NCBI RefSeq assembly: GCF_026341035.1
Contig: NZ_JAPEOQ010000002.1
Coordinates: 372,001 to 436,000, forward strand
Direction: 5' to 3'
Origin: Streptomyces sp. NBC_01016
GTDB lineage: Bacteria; Actinomycetota; Actinomycetes; Streptomycetales; Streptomycetaceae
DNA: 64,000 nt
Shown here: piece after piece, positions 40,805-50,990 of the stretch
Layout of the letters: each line of letters begins with the position of its first letter
Position numbering within the stretch: position 1 is the first letter of the stretch
Translations under genes and position numbers: made by a program
Notes under the pieces: model-generated
Database searches by the model: none
The model's input: only the letters and a program-made list of their open reading frames with translations
Told to the model about the DNA's origin: nothing

Positions 40805-43204
40805 ATGGACGTGGCTGTGCGGACGCCGGGCGAGCTGCCCGCGGAGACCACGAGCTTCGTCGGCAGGGCGCCCGAACTCGCCCGGATCAAGGACGTCTTC
40901 ACCCGCTCGCGCCTGGTCACCCTGACCGGCCCCGGCGGCGTCGGCAAGTCGCGTACGGCGATGCGCTCCGCGCGCGACCAGCTCGGCGACTTCCCCGACG
41001 GGGCGTGCGTCGTACCGCTCTCCGGGCTCAGCGACCCCGAACTGCTGCCGCACGCCGTGTGCGGCGCGCTCGGCGTGCCCGAGCAGGGCGGGCGCGGGGT
41101 GCACGAGGTGCTCGCCACGCATCTCGCGGGGCGGCGGACGCTGATCGTCCTGGACACCTGCGAGCACCTCGTCGACGCCTGCGCGACGCTCGCCGACGCC
41201 CTGCTGAGCGCCGCCCCCGGCCTCCGTCTGATCGCCACCAGCAGGCAGCCCCTCGACATCCCCGGCGAGCAGGTGCTGCCCGTGCCGCCGCTGGCGCTGC
41301 CGGAACCGGAAGCGGACAGCCGTCCCGGCGCCGAACTCTCCGACGCGGTCCGGCTGTTCGTGGACCGGGCGGAGTCCGCCGCGCCCGAGTTCGTCCTCAC
41401 CGACGGCAACCGCGCCGCCGTGCACGCGCTGTGCCGCCGCCTCGACGGCATCCCGCTGGCCATCGAACTCGCCGTCGCCCGGCTGCGGGTGATCTCACCG
41501 GAGCAGCTGCTGCGCCGCCTCGACCACCGCTTCCGGCTCCTCACCGGCGGCCGCCGCGTCACCGTGCCGCGCCACCAGACGCTGCGGACGACCATCGACT
41601 GGAGCCATGAGCTCTGCACCGACCGGGAGCGGCTGCTCTGGGCGCGGCTCGCCGTGTTCGCCGGCGGGTTCGACCTGGAGGCCGCCGAAGTGGTGTGCGC
41701 CGACGCCGAGTTGCCCACGGACGAGGTCTTCGACGCCCTGGTGGGGCTCGTCGACAAGTCCATCGTGCGGCACCTGGAGACCGGAGACGGGTCGCGCTAC
41801 CGGATGCTCGACACCATCCGCGAGTTCGGCCTGGAACACCTCGTGCCGGCGGAGGAGGAGGCGCGGGCCAGGCGGCGCCACAGGGACTACTACCTGGAGG
41901 TCGCCGGACAGTTCGACGCGGAGTGGTTCGGCGACGGTCAACTGCCCTGGGTGCGGCGCCTCGTCGCCGACCACGAGAACCTCCAGGCCGCCATGGAGTA
42001 CTCGTTCAGCACGCCCGACGAGCCGTACGCGGGACTCCAACTCGCCGTCCGGCTCTGGGGGTACTGGGTCTGCACCGCACTGTTCATCCAGGGCCGGCAC
42101 TGGATGCGGCGCGGTCTGACCGGATCGAAGAAACCGTCCCCGGAGCGGGTCAAGGCCCTGTGGAGCACCAGCGGTTTCATGGACGTCCAGGGCGAACGAC
42201 AGGACAACCGGGCCCTGCTCGACGAGGCGAAGGAGATCGCGGAGACCATCGGCGACCGGTCGGGGCTCGCCTGGACGCTGGCGTTCCGCACGTTCAACCG
42301 GGTGTTCCTCGGAGACTACGAAGGATGCGAGGAGCAGTACGCCGAGGCCCGCCGGATGATGGCCGAACTGGGCGACGAGTTCGGGATGGTGTCGACCACG
42401 TACTACGCCGCGGGCCTGTATGTCCTGTCGGGCCAGGACAGCGACCAGGGCATCCGCCTGTGCGACGAGGCGCTGGAGCGCATGGCCGTGATCCCGGAGG
42501 AGCGCTGGGCACGCGGGGTGATCCTGTGGGTCAAGTCCATGGGCCTGTGGATCAGGGGCGATCACGCCGACAGCATCGAGTGCGCACGCGAGGGCATCCG
42601 CATCAAGCTCGCCCTGCACGACAGGGTGGGCATCGCCCAACTCCTGGACGCCTTCGCCTGGCGCGCCGCCGAGGAGGGCAAGGCGTCCCGCGTCGCGGTG
42701 CTGCACGGCGCCGCCGACCGGCTGTGGGCGCTGTCGGTCCTGACGCCGCGGTTCGCGATACCGCTCCTGAGCGGACTGCACGAGGAGGCGGCCCGGGCGT
42801 CCCGGGTGGCGCTGGGGGAGCGGGAGTTCCAGCGGTTCTACCGCGAGGGCGAGGCCCTCAGCACACAGGCGGCGGTCGAGCGGGCGCTGACCGAGGATCT
42901 GCCGTCGGCCACCGCGGTACCGACCCCGCGCGCACCGGAGGTGGCCGAGGCGCTCACCCCGCGGGAGCGGGAGGTGGCGTCCCTGGTCGCGGTCGGCCTG
43001 ACCAACCGGGAGATCGCGGAGCGACTCGTCATCTCCAAGCGCACGGCGGACGCCCACGTCGAGCACATCCTGACCAAGCTCGGGGTCGGGACCCGCACCC
43101 AGATCGCCGCCCTGTGCGCATCCGACGGCAAGGACGACGAGGAAGTCGGCGACGCGGCCGGGGCCGGCGACGCGTCGGGGGCCGGCGACGCGGCCGGCGG
43201 GTGA
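40805..43204 (+). CDS. STAND NTPase with C-terminal LuxR HTH
   Basis: A 799-residue regulator. It shares the architecture of the two HTH-less copies: Walker A TGPGGVGKSRTAMRSARDQL, Walker B TLIVLDTCEHLVDACATLAD, RLIATSRQPLDIPG, DGIPLAIELAVARLRVISPE, TIDWSHELCTDRERLLWARL, then helical repeats. It keeps a LuxR HTH near residues 717-775 (LTPREREVASLVAVGLTNRE and VISKRTADAHVEHILTKLGV). AAGGGGGG lies 6 bases before ATG 40805. A Gly/Ala/Asp-rich tail repeats GDAAGAGDASGAGDAAGG. Target genes are not evident from the neighbourhood. Confidence 0.88.
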   Translation: MDVAVRTPGELPAETTSFVGRAPELARIKDVFTRSRLVTLTGPGGVGKSRTAMRSARDQLGDFPDGACVVPLSGLSDPELLPHAVCGALGVPEQGGRGVHEVLATHLAGRRTLIVLDTCEHLVDACATLADALLSAAPGLRLIATSRQPLDIPGEQVLPVPPLALPEPEADSRPGAELSDAVRLFVDRAESAAPEFVLTDGNRAAVHALCRRLDGIPLAIELAVARLRVISPEQLLRRLDHRFRLLTGGRRVTVPRHQTLRTTIDWSHELCTDRERLLWARLAVFAGGFDLEAAEVVCADAELPTDEVFDALVGLVDKSIVRHLETGDGSRYRMLDTIREFGLEHLVPAEEEARARRRHRDYYLEVAGQFDAEWFGDGQLPWVRRLVADHENLQAAMEYSFSTPDEPYAGLQLAVRLWGYWVCTALFIQGRHWMRRGLTGSKKPSPERVKALWSTSGFMDVQGERQDNRALLDEAKEIAETIGDRSGLAWTLAFRTFNRVFLGDYEGCEEQYAEARRMMAELGDEFGMVSTTYYAAGLYVLSGQDSDQGIRLCDEALERMAVIPEERWARGVILWVKSMGLWIRGDHADSIECAREGIRIKLALHDRVGIAQLLDAFAWRAAEEGKASRVAVLHGAADRLWALSVLTPRFAIPLLSGLHEEAARASRVALGEREFQRFYREGEALSTQAAVERALTEDLPSATAVPTPRAPEVAEALTPREREVASLVAVGLTNREIAERLVISKRTADAHVEHILTKLGVGTRTQIAALCASDGKDDEEVGDAAGAGDASGAGDAAGG

Positions 43205-43205
43205 C

Positions 43206-43619
43206 TCAGTGCGCGGAGGCAGCCGCCGCGCACTCCGCGCAGGTGCCGAAGATCTCCACCGTGTGGGCCACGTTGACGTAGCCGTGCTCGGAGGCGATCG
43301 CCTCCGCCCACTTCTCCACGGCGGGGCCCTCGACCTCGACCGCCTTGCCGCACACCCGGCACACCAGGTGGTGGTGATGGTCACCCGTGGAGCAGCGGCG
43401 GTAGACCGCCTCGCCCTCCGAGGTGCGCAGGACATCCACCTCGCCCGCGTCGGCGAGGGACTGCAGCGTGCGGTACACCGTGGTCAGCCCGACGGAGTCG
43501 CCCTTGTGCTTGAGGACGTCGTGCAGCTCCTGGGCGCTGCGGAACTCGTCCACCTCGTCGAGCGCCGCCGCCACGGCCGCGCGCTGGCGGGTCGACCTGC
43601 CTCGAACCGGGGCTGCCAC
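43206..43619 (-). CDS. zur: Zinc uptake regulator (Fur family)
   Basis: Zinc-sensing repressor of 137 residues. The winged HTH contains RQRAAVAAALDEVDEFRSAQ and GLTTVYRTLQSLADAGEVD. Metal sites are the HHHH in TGDHHHHLVCRVCGKAVEVE with the CxxC pair, and the second CxxC in GTCAECAA. GTG 43619 has GAGGAG 6-7 bases upstream and matches the family N-terminus. Last gene of znuACB-zur. It probably represses the operon through the sites in front of znuA. Confidence 0.93.
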   Translation of the reverse strand: MAAPVRGRSTRQRAAVAAALDEVDEFRSAQELHDVLKHKGDSVGLTTVYRTLQSLADAGEVDVLRTSEGEAVYRRCSTGDHHHHLVCRVCGKAVEVEGPAVEKWAEAIASEHGYVNVAHTVEIFGTCAECAAAASAH

Positions 43620-43686
43620 GGGTTTCTCCTCACATCCCTGCCACGTACGTACGGCCGCCATTGTGCCAGGCGGCGCTGTAGGTGGG

Positions 43687-44559
43687 TCAGACCTCGGCTG
43701 CGGCCTGCTCAGGGATCGGGCACTCGGAGTGCGCCGGGACCGACCGTGCCCTGCGCCGGGCGAGCGGCTTCGAGAGCAGCGCGAGGACGATGAACGCCGC
43801 GATGGTCAGCAGCACGATCGTCGCTCCGGGCGGCACGTCCTGGTAGTACGACGTGGCGGTGCCGCCGAGCGTCACCGCGACGCCGAGCGCCACCGAGATC
43901 ACGAACGTCGCCTTGAAGCTGCGGGTCAGCTGCTGTGCCGCGGCGACCGGCACCACCATCAGGGCGGAGACCAGGAGCAGGCCGACCACGCGCATCGCGA
44001 CGGTCACCGTGACCGCCGCCGTGATCGCGATCAGCAGGTTCAGGAAGCGCACCGGAAGTCCCGTGACCCGCGCGAACTCCTCGTCCTGGCTCACCGCGAA
44101 CAGCTGCTTGCGCAGGCCGACCGTCACGAGCACCACGAAGGCCGCGAGCAGGCAGATGGCGAGGACGTCGTCCTCCGACACCGTCGACAGCGAGCCGAAG
44201 AGGTACGAGTTGAGATTGGCGTTGGAGCCGCCGGGCGCCAGGTTGATGAACATGACACCGCCCGCCATGCCTCCGTAGAAGAGCATCGCGAGCGCGATGT
44301 CGCCGCGCGTCTTCCCGTACCAGCGGATCAACTCCATGATCACGGCGCCGAGTACGGAGACCAGCGTCGCCATCCACACCGGCGAGGTCGAGAGCAGGAA
44401 GCCGAGGCCGACGCCCGTCATCGCCACGTGGCCGATGCCGTCGCCCATCAGGGCCTGGCGGCGCTGCACCAGGTAGATGCCGACGGCCGGGGCCGTGATG
44501 CCGACGAGGACGGCGGCGAGCAGCGCCCGCTGCATGAAGTCGTAGGAGAGGAGTTCCAT
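43687..44559 (-). CDS. znuB: Zinc ABC transporter permease
   Basis: Integral membrane ABC-3 permease of 290 residues with about eight helices (ALLAAVLVGITAPAVGIYLV, VAMTGVGLGFLLSTSPVWMA). The ABC-3 motif is near GVGLGFLL and MGDGIGHVAMTG. Its ATG overlaps the znuC stop by one base (TGATG). The C-terminus is basic and Ala/Glu-rich. Pairs with ZnuC and the lipoprotein ZnuA for high-affinity zinc uptake. Confidence 0.94.
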   Translation of the reverse strand: MELLSYDFMQRALLAAVLVGITAPAVGIYLVQRRQALMGDGIGHVAMTGVGLGFLLSTSPVWMATLVSVLGAVIMELIRWYGKTRGDIALAMLFYGGMAGGVMFINLAPGGSNANLNSYLFGSLSTVSEDDVLAICLLAAFVVLVTVGLRKQLFAVSQDEEFARVTGLPVRFLNLLIAITAAVTVTVAMRVVGLLLVSALMVVPVAAAQQLTRSFKATFVISVALGVAVTLGGTATSYYQDVPPGATIVLLTIAAFIVLALLSKPLARRRARSVPAHSECPIPEQAAAEV

Positions 44560-45332
44560 CAGCTCAGCAGTCCTGTCCGGATCGGCTCGGCGGCCGCGTG
44601 CGTGTGCGGGTGTACGTGGTCGTGTCCGGGCAGCGCGTGCTGGCCGACGGCCTGCGGGGGCGGGCCGTCGTGCAGCACGCAGCCGTCGCGCAGGACGACC
44701 GCGCGGTCGATCAGCGGTTCCAGCGGGCCGAGTTCGTGCAGCACGAGGAGGACGGACGCGCCGGCAGCGACCTGCGTGCGCAGCGTCGCCGCGAGGATCT
44801 CCTGGCTGGCCAGGTCGACGCCCGCCATCGGCTCGTCCATGATCAGCAGCTCGGGTTCGGCGGCCAGGGCGCGCGCGATGAGCACGCGCTGGTGCTGGCC
44901 GCCGGAGAGCGCGTCCACGGAGTCCTTCGCGCGGTCCGCCATCCCGACGAGTTCGAGGGCGCGGGTCACCGCGTCCCGGTCGGCCTTGCGCATCATGCCG
45001 AACTTCGCGCGCGACAAGCGGCCGGAGGAGACGACCTCGGACACCGTCGCGGGCACGCCGCCCGCGGCCGTCGTGCGCTGCGGTACGTAGCCGACGCGCG
45101 CCCAGTCCTTGAAGCGGCGCCGCGGCGTGCCGAAGATCTCGATCCCGCCGCCGGTGGTCGGGACCTGCCCGATGACGCTGCGGATCGCGGTGGACTTGCC
45201 CGAGCCGTTCGCCCCCAGCAGGGCGACGACCTCGCCGCGGTGCACGGTGAGATCGATGCCGCGCAGCACGGGACGCCCGCCGAGCTCGGCGGTCACCTTG
45301 CTCAGCGAGATGACGGCTTCCCGTTCACCCAT
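44559..45332 (-). CDS. znuC: Zinc ABC transporter ATP-binding protein
   Basis: ATPase subunit of 257 residues. Walker A GANGSGKST, signature DALSGGQHQRVLIARAL, Walker B LLIMDEPMAG and H-loop VLHELG are present. A His-rich C-terminal tail (ALPGHDHVHPHTHAAAEP) may bind zinc. AAGGAGG lies 5 bases before ATG 45332, better than a longer frame. It starts 17 bases after the znuA stop and overlaps znuB by one base. Confidence 0.95.
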   Translation of the reverse strand: MGEREAVISLSKVTAELGGRPVLRGIDLTVHRGEVVALLGANGSGKSTAIRSVIGQVPTTGGGIEIFGTPRRRFKDWARVGYVPQRTTAAGGVPATVSEVVSSGRLSRAKFGMMRKADRDAVTRALELVGMADRAKDSVDALSGGQHQRVLIARALAAEPELLIMDEPMAGVDLASQEILAATLRTQVAAGASVLLVLHELGPLEPLIDRAVVLRDGCVLHDGPPPQAVGQHALPGHDHVHPHTHAAAEPIRTGLLS

Positions 45333-45349
45333 GTCGCCCTCCTTCGAGG

Positions 45350-46315
45350 TCACTTGGTGCCCAGCGCCTTCTGGAGGGCCGCCAGGTTCGACTCCATGAC
45401 CGAGATGTAGTCGTCGCCCTTGGACTTGTCGGTGATGCCCTCGATCGGGTCGAGCACATCGGTCTTGAGCTTCGCGTCGCCCGCGAGGGTCCTGGCCGTC
45501 TTGTCGCTGACGAGCGTCTCGTAGAAGACGGTGGAGACCCCGTCGGCCTTCGCCGTCTTCTGGAGCGCCTTGACGCGGGCGGCGCTGGGCTCGCTCTCCG
45601 GGTCCAGGCCGTTGATGGCCTCCTCGGTGAGGCCGTAGCGCTCGGCGAGGTAGCCGAAGGCGGCGTGCGTGGTGATGAAGGTCGAGGACCTGGTGTCCTT
45701 CAGGCCCTTCTCGAACTTGGTGTTCAGCTCGTCGAGGTCGCCGACCAGTGCCTTGGTGTTCTTCTTGTACTCGGCCGCGTGGTCCGGGTCGGCCTTCTCC
45801 AGGGCCTTGCCGACGCCCTCGGCGACCTCGGCGTACTTCACCGGGTCGAGCCAGATGTGCGGGTCGGCGGCGTCCGCGTCGTGGGTGTGCTCGCCGTGCT
45901 CGTGGTCGTGACCGTCGACCTCGGTGCCGTGCTTCTCAAGGGCGGTCAGGGTGCCGGCGTCGACCTTCGTCTTGATGTCGGACTGGTCGATGGCCTCGTC
46001 CACGGAGGGCTGCAGGCCCTTCAGGTAGACGGCGACGTCGGACTCCTCGAGCTGGGCGCGCTGCTTGGCGCTGACCTCCAGGTCGTGCGGCTCCTGGCCG
46101 GGCTCCGTCAGGTTCGTGACGTCGACGTGGTCGCCGCCGATCTCCTGGGCGAGGTACTGCATCGGATAGAACGACGCGACGACGCTCAGCTTGCCGTCGC
46201 TCCCCTTGTCGTCCGCGGCGGAGCTGCCGCACGCGGTCAGGGCACCGAGGCCGAGGGCGGTGGCGGCGGCGACGGGTATCAGGCGGCGAGGACTGCGGAG
46301 CACACGTACGTTCAT
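45350..46315 (-). CDS. znuA: Zinc-binding lipoprotein ZnuA
   Basis: Extracytoplasmic binding protein of 321 residues. A basic start and hydrophobic stretch end in a lipobox (LGALTACGSSAADD), so Cys is acylated. The typical cluster-A9 fold is PMQYLAQEIGGDHVDVTNLT. A His-rich loop (GHDHEHGEHTHDADAADPHI) is the zinc-trapping loop, and HIWLDPVKYAEVAEG carries a site His. ATG 46315 is chosen; ATG 46324 would add three residues. Zur-box-like palindromes overlap the start. First gene of the operon. Confidence 0.94.
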   Translation of the reverse strand: MNVRVLRSPRRLIPVAAATALGLGALTACGSSAADDKGSDGKLSVVASFYPMQYLAQEIGGDHVDVTNLTEPGQEPHDLEVSAKQRAQLEESDVAVYLKGLQPSVDEAIDQSDIKTKVDAGTLTALEKHGTEVDGHDHEHGEHTHDADAADPHIWLDPVKYAEVAEGVGKALEKADPDHAAEYKKNTKALVGDLDELNTKFEKGLKDTRSSTFITTHAAFGYLAERYGLTEEAINGLDPESEPSAARVKALQKTAKADGVSTVFYETLVSDKTARTLAGDAKLKTDVLDPIEGITDKSKGDDYISVMESNLAALQKALGTK

Positions 46316-46351
46316 GACTGTCATTTTCAACAAAACTGGAAACGGTTGTCA
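46315..46351 (-). promoter_or_regulatory. Zur-box-like sites and promoter of znuA
   Basis: Toward znuA: TGACAACCGTTTCCA (46351-46337) and TGAAAATGACAGTCA (46329-46315), two 15-base imperfect palindromes; the second covers the start codon. TTGACA (46352-46347) could be the -35 box. The layout suits zinc-dependent repression by the Zur protein in the same operon. Confidence 0.65.
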
Positions 46352-46503
46352 ACAAGATGTTCGTCGAGGTCTTCGTCACGCTCGGTCCCGCTCTGTCCCG
46401 GGAACCGATTTGGTTCGGGGGGTGGGCCCGCCGGTAACCTAAAAGCTTCGCTCCCGGAGCGCGTATCCAGCGCGCTCACCGTCGCCGTAATGAAGAGAGC
46501 ACC

Positions 46504-47886
<1,383 letters not shown>

Positions 47887-47901
47887 CCAGCTCTTCGCGT
47901 A

Positions 47902-47947
47902 CGAAACGCCCCGGCCGACCGCTTCCGCGGTGGGCCGGGGCGTTTCG
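47902..47947 (+). terminator. Hairpin terminator after glyS
   Basis: CGAAACGCCCCGGCC and GGCCGGGGCGTTTCG pair perfectly over 15 bases, followed by TTTTC. Confidence 0.9.
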
Positions 47948-47977
47948 TTTTCGGTCTCAGTCTCTTCGGTCTCGGTC

Positions 47978-48244
47978 TCAGTCGAACTCGCCGTGCAGCG
48001 CCCCGAGTTTGAACGCCTCCCACTCATGGGCGGTGAAGCGCAGGACGAGCCCTCGTGGGTCGGCCGGATTGCGCAGGGCCACCGCGCCGTCGCCGAGCGC
48101 GGCGATCTCCACGGGGCCGCCCCGGGTCGGGCCGCCGGGGGCACTCAGCCATTGGGCCTCGGAGATGTCGAGCGCATAGAGCCGCGCTTTCTCTTTCTCC
48201 AGTGCGATACCGAACGGAATGCTGTCCGTGGTGCCCGTGCTCAT
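47978..48244 (-). CDS. DUF397-like protein
   Basis: An 88-residue protein. It is distantly DUF397-like: AQWLSAPGG in place of the WRKS unit, GPVEIAALGDGAVALRNPAD and a C-terminal FTAHEWEAFKLGALHGEFD, the last matching the usual end of DUF397. Its ATG overlaps the stop of the second DUF397 gene by 4 bases, so it is the last cistron of a regulator-DUF397-DUF397 unit. Function unknown. Confidence 0.75.
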   Translation of the reverse strand: MSTGTTDSIPFGIALEKEKARLYALDISEAQWLSAPGGPTRGGPVEIAALGDGAVALRNPADPRGLVLRFTAHEWEAFKLGALHGEFD

Positions 48245-48471
48245 AGTGGCAGGACTCCAGAGTTGACGCTTGAAACAAATGCGTGCCACGCCGAGGATTC
48301 GAAGACGACCGCTCCGAACTCCCTATGCTTCGTGTCGCGGATTGCCCGCCGGTCCGATGTGAGTTCGGCGTGCTCGACACATCCATTGGATGCGCCGCTG
48401 AACGTACTCTTTCGCCAGACCGCTGACCCGACTTCGACGTGCGAGGCGGTGGGGGCGGAGGTGGGGAGCAT
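48241..48471 (-). CDS. DUF397 protein
   Basis: A 76-residue protein with one DUF397 unit: WRKSTFSGASNGCVEHAEL, then AIRDTKHREFGAVVFESSAW and HAFVSSVNSGVLPL. ATG 48471 overlaps the regulator stop by one base (TGATG); a GTG three bases earlier is the alternative. Coupled between the regulator and a second DUF397-like gene. Confidence 0.88.
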   Translation of the reverse strand: MLPTSAPTASHVEVGSAVWRKSTFSGASNGCVEHAELTSDRRAIRDTKHREFGAVVFESSAWHAFVSSVNSGVLPL

Positions 48472-49328
48472 CACGGCCCACTTTCTTGCTTGATTCGGTC
48501 ACTGATGTACAGGCGGGACTGTGCGGGGGACAGCGCGGCGGCCGTCAGGTCGTCCCAGGCCTTCGTGTACATCTCCACGTCGGGGCGCTGCTCAAGGAGC
48601 GTGCCGCCGGTCATGTGCTCCAGCCACGCCACCTGCACGGGCGGTTCGCCGCGCATCGTGAAGAGCGTGTACGGAGCGTACTGCGCGAGGGGCAGGGTGA
48701 TGTCCAATGGCAGCACCTGAATGGTGACATTGGGCAGACCGCTTGCTTCCATCAGGTATTCGAACTGCTCACGGATCAATGCCCGTGGGCCCGGTATGCG
48801 GTGCAGTGCGGGCATGTCGATGACCACTCTCAGGCGGAATTCCGCAGGTCCGCCGAGTAGATCCTTGCGCCTCATTCGAGTATTCACAAGGGGTTCGACG
48901 CGATCCTCTTCGGCCCCCACGGTGAATATCTCTCGCATATATGCTTCTGTCTGCAAAAGCCCTGGCAGTACCGAAGGTTCAAAGGACCGCACGAGCGAGG
49001 AATCCGCCTCGAGGGTGAGGTAGTCGCGCAAGTCGTCGCTCAGCAGCGGCCCTTGGCCCGACCACCAGTCGACCTTGTGGATGTCCCGGGCCAGGCGCTT
49101 GAGGTTGGTGCGCTGCCGGTCGTCCTCGACTCCGTACAGATTGAGGAGCGTTGTCAGATCGAGCCGGCGGATGCCCCGTTTTCCCGTCTCGATCTGACTG
49201 ATCTTCGGCTGCCCGCATTCGAGTGCCAGTGCCGCGTCGTTGACCTTCAGACCGGCTTCGGAGCGCAGTCGTCGCAGCTCGGCACCGAGACGACGGCTCC
49301 GCATGGTGGGCATCTCGCTCTGGGGCAT
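48471..49328 (-). CDS. WhiJ/Scr1-type regulator (XRE HTH plus DUF5753)
   Basis: Regulator of 285 residues. The HTH is RRLGAELRRLRSEAGLKVND and ALECGQPKISQIETGKRGIR. DUF5753 spans from about residue 100 (VLPGLLQTEAYMREIF, LIREQFEYLMEASGLPNVTI). Start uncertain: ATG 49328, 49313 and 49370 are in frame. The codon usage is less GC-biased than in neighbours, with AAT, ATA and TAT codons around 48890-48960, which suggests transfer. It heads a unit with two DUF397 genes and is divergent from an anti-sigma-like ATPase gene. Confidence 0.87.
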   Translation of the reverse strand: MPQSEMPTMRSRRLGAELRRLRSEAGLKVNDAALALECGQPKISQIETGKRGIRRLDLTTLLNLYGVEDDRQRTNLKRLARDIHKVDWWSGQGPLLSDDLRDYLTLEADSSLVRSFEPSVLPGLLQTEAYMREIFTVGAEEDRVEPLVNTRMRRKDLLGGPAEFRLRVVIDMPALHRIPGPRALIREQFEYLMEASGLPNVTIQVLPLDITLPLAQYAPYTLFTMRGEPPVQVAWLEHMTGGTLLEQRPDVEMYTKAWDDLTAAALSPAQSRLYISDRIKQESGP

Positions 49329-49502
49329 GGCCACATGATGTCCCGCGCCTTCAGGCCACACAACTGTCATATGCCTACCCGCTCCATCGGAATGGTGATT
49401 CTTACGTAATACTTGCCTAAGGCAGGGTTTCGGTACCAAGATGACGGTCCAACGCCCGTTGTCCACAAGCGAGTTCACTCCCATGGGACCCCCGGAGGGG
49501 TA

Positions 49503-49949
49503 ATGCCGGACCAGTCGACGGATGAGATCGATGTGATCGACATGCTCGATCAGCCGTGCTCGATCCGTATGGAGTACAGCCCGCACCGCCTGGAGCAGAT
49601 TCGCCGGATCGTTGGTGCCCGCCTGCGGTGCTGGGGCCTGCACGGGCTGGTGTACGACACGTCGTTCGTGGTGACCGAGCTGTGCAGCAATGTGCGGCAC
49701 TGTGACGGCGGCACCTTCGAGTTGGCCATCATCCGAACCGTCGATGGTGTCCGCCTCGAAGTGGCCGACACGTCCCCCGAGCTCGTGGTCATCCCCGTGG
49801 AGCCACCGGACTTCCTCGAGCCCGGAGGTCGGGGTCTGTTCCTGGTCTCGGCCTACGCCTCCGCTGTCGGCGTGCGGCCGACGCTCACCGGAAAGGTGGT
49901 GTGGGCCGAGCTCGCGCTCAAGGACAGAGACGCGGGCGGGTCCGGCTGA
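49503..49949 (+). CDS. Anti-sigma-factor-like ATP-binding protein (HATPase_c)
   Basis: A 148-residue protein with the Bergerat ATP fold of RsbW/SpoIIAB-like kinases: SFVVTELCSNVRHCDGGTFE (N box) and EPGGRGLFLVSAYAS (G box). The N-terminal PHRLEQIRRIVGARLRCWGL helix precedes it. GGAGGGG lies just upstream of ATG 49503. This is the typical third member of whiJ/abaA-like loci, divergent from the HTH regulator. Kinase activity on an anti-anti-sigma factor is possible but not shown. Confidence 0.85.
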   Translation: MPDQSTDEIDVIDMLDQPCSIRMEYSPHRLEQIRRIVGARLRCWGLHGLVYDTSFVVTELCSNVRHCDGGTFELAIIRTVDGVRLEVADTSPELVVIPVEPPDFLEPGGRGLFLVSAYASAVGVRPTLTGKVVWAELALKDRDAGGSG

Positions 49950-50381
49950 CGGAGCCGGCGAGCCGCAGGGTGGCACCCGTGTGCGTCTGTGGGGGTTCAA
50001 GCGAATCCTCTGGTCGCGCCGTCCGCGGGACTGCCGGGGTCGACACCGCTGTCGCGGGGGTCCAGGGGTCGACCGCGCCGGGGTCCGGGGCGCTGCTTCC
50101 GTTTGGGGCGGAAGTCGGGAGAGCGTGGGGATGATCTGTGATCCAGCCCTCATGCGGAGCGTACGAGGGGCTGCGAAAACTTCACAGTGGCAGCCATGTG
50201 GATTCGGTCAGATGTTTGGAGGCATGCATCGGCCGAAGTCAACCTATGGCCAACGGTGTTACTGCTGGTATCGGCCGCTGTCACGGCGAAGTACGCCGAG
50301 GACGGGCCTCCTGCTCAGCGCTGAAAACGGCCGCACAGCATGGCCGAGAGTGAATGCACGGTTCCGCCAGGAGAGCCCTCG
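49950..50381. other. Intergenic region with no credible gene
   Basis: About 430 bases. The first part is GC-rich; 50130-50350 is visibly lower in GC (GTGATCCAGCC, AAAACTTCACAGTG, CAACCTATGG). Short frames exist but none has convincing codon bias. It may be a decayed gene or acquired DNA. Confidence 0.3.
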
Positions 50382-50966
50382 TCAGTGGGCCGAGATCCCG
50401 CGCACGACGAGGGACACCAGCGTGTCGAAGGCGCGCTGCGCGTCCGGGTGCGACCACTCCGGCGCGTACACCGGGTCGTGGAAGTGGGCCGTGGCCTCGA
50501 AGACCGCCCGGGCCGTCGCGGGGAGATCCTCGATCTCGAACTCACCCGCGGTCACGCCCTGTTGGAGGATAGCGGTCAACTGGGCCGCCAGTTCGTCGAT
50601 ATGGGCGTGGACCACGCCGCCCTGCTCGTCCGTCAGGACGGAGTATGTGGCGAACAGCTCCGGGTCGTCGCCCGCCTTGTGGCGCTTCGCCTCGAAGAGC
50701 GTCGCCAGCCAGTGGCGCAGCTTGCCGGCGGCGGGCTCGTCGGCCGCGACGACCTCGGCGAGCCGCGCCGTCGTCCGGTCCAGCCAGCGCTTGGTGACCG
50801 CGCCGCGCAGCTCCGCCTTCGTACGGAAGTGGCGGTACACCGAGCCGTGGCTGACCCCCAGCGCGCGGGCCACGTCGACGACGGTCGCCTTCGCGGGACC
50901 GTGCCTGCGCAGCACGTCCTCGGTCGCGGCGAGGATGCGCTCGGGGGTCAGGGTCTCGGGGGCCAT
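50382..50966 (-). CDS. TetR family transcriptional regulator
   Basis: A 194-residue regulator. The N-terminal HTH is PERILAATEDVLRRHGPAKA, TVVDVARALGVSHGSVYRHF. The ligand-binding core starts about residue 60 (AELRGAVTKRWLDRTTARL), with a C-terminal domain resembling the YcdC/BetI kind. ATG 50966, 24 bases after the aldo-keto reductase stop on the same strand, so the two are one transcript. The large inverted repeats in front of the reductase gene are its likely operator. Ligand unknown. Confidence 0.92.
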   Translation of the reverse strand: MAPETLTPERILAATEDVLRRHGPAKATVVDVARALGVSHGSVYRHFRTKAELRGAVTKRWLDRTTARLAEVVAADEPAAGKLRHWLATLFEAKRHKAGDDPELFATYSVLTDEQGGVVHAHIDELAAQLTAILQQGVTAGEFEIEDLPATARAVFEATAHFHDPVYAPEWSHPDAQRAFDTLVSLVVRGISAH

Positions 50967-50990
50967 GGCTACGAAGTTACCCGGCGCCGA

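Noticed and set aside
50138..50353. Possible 71-residue plus-strand gene
   Set aside because: No Shine-Dalgarno and no codon bias; likely chance frame in lower-GC DNA.
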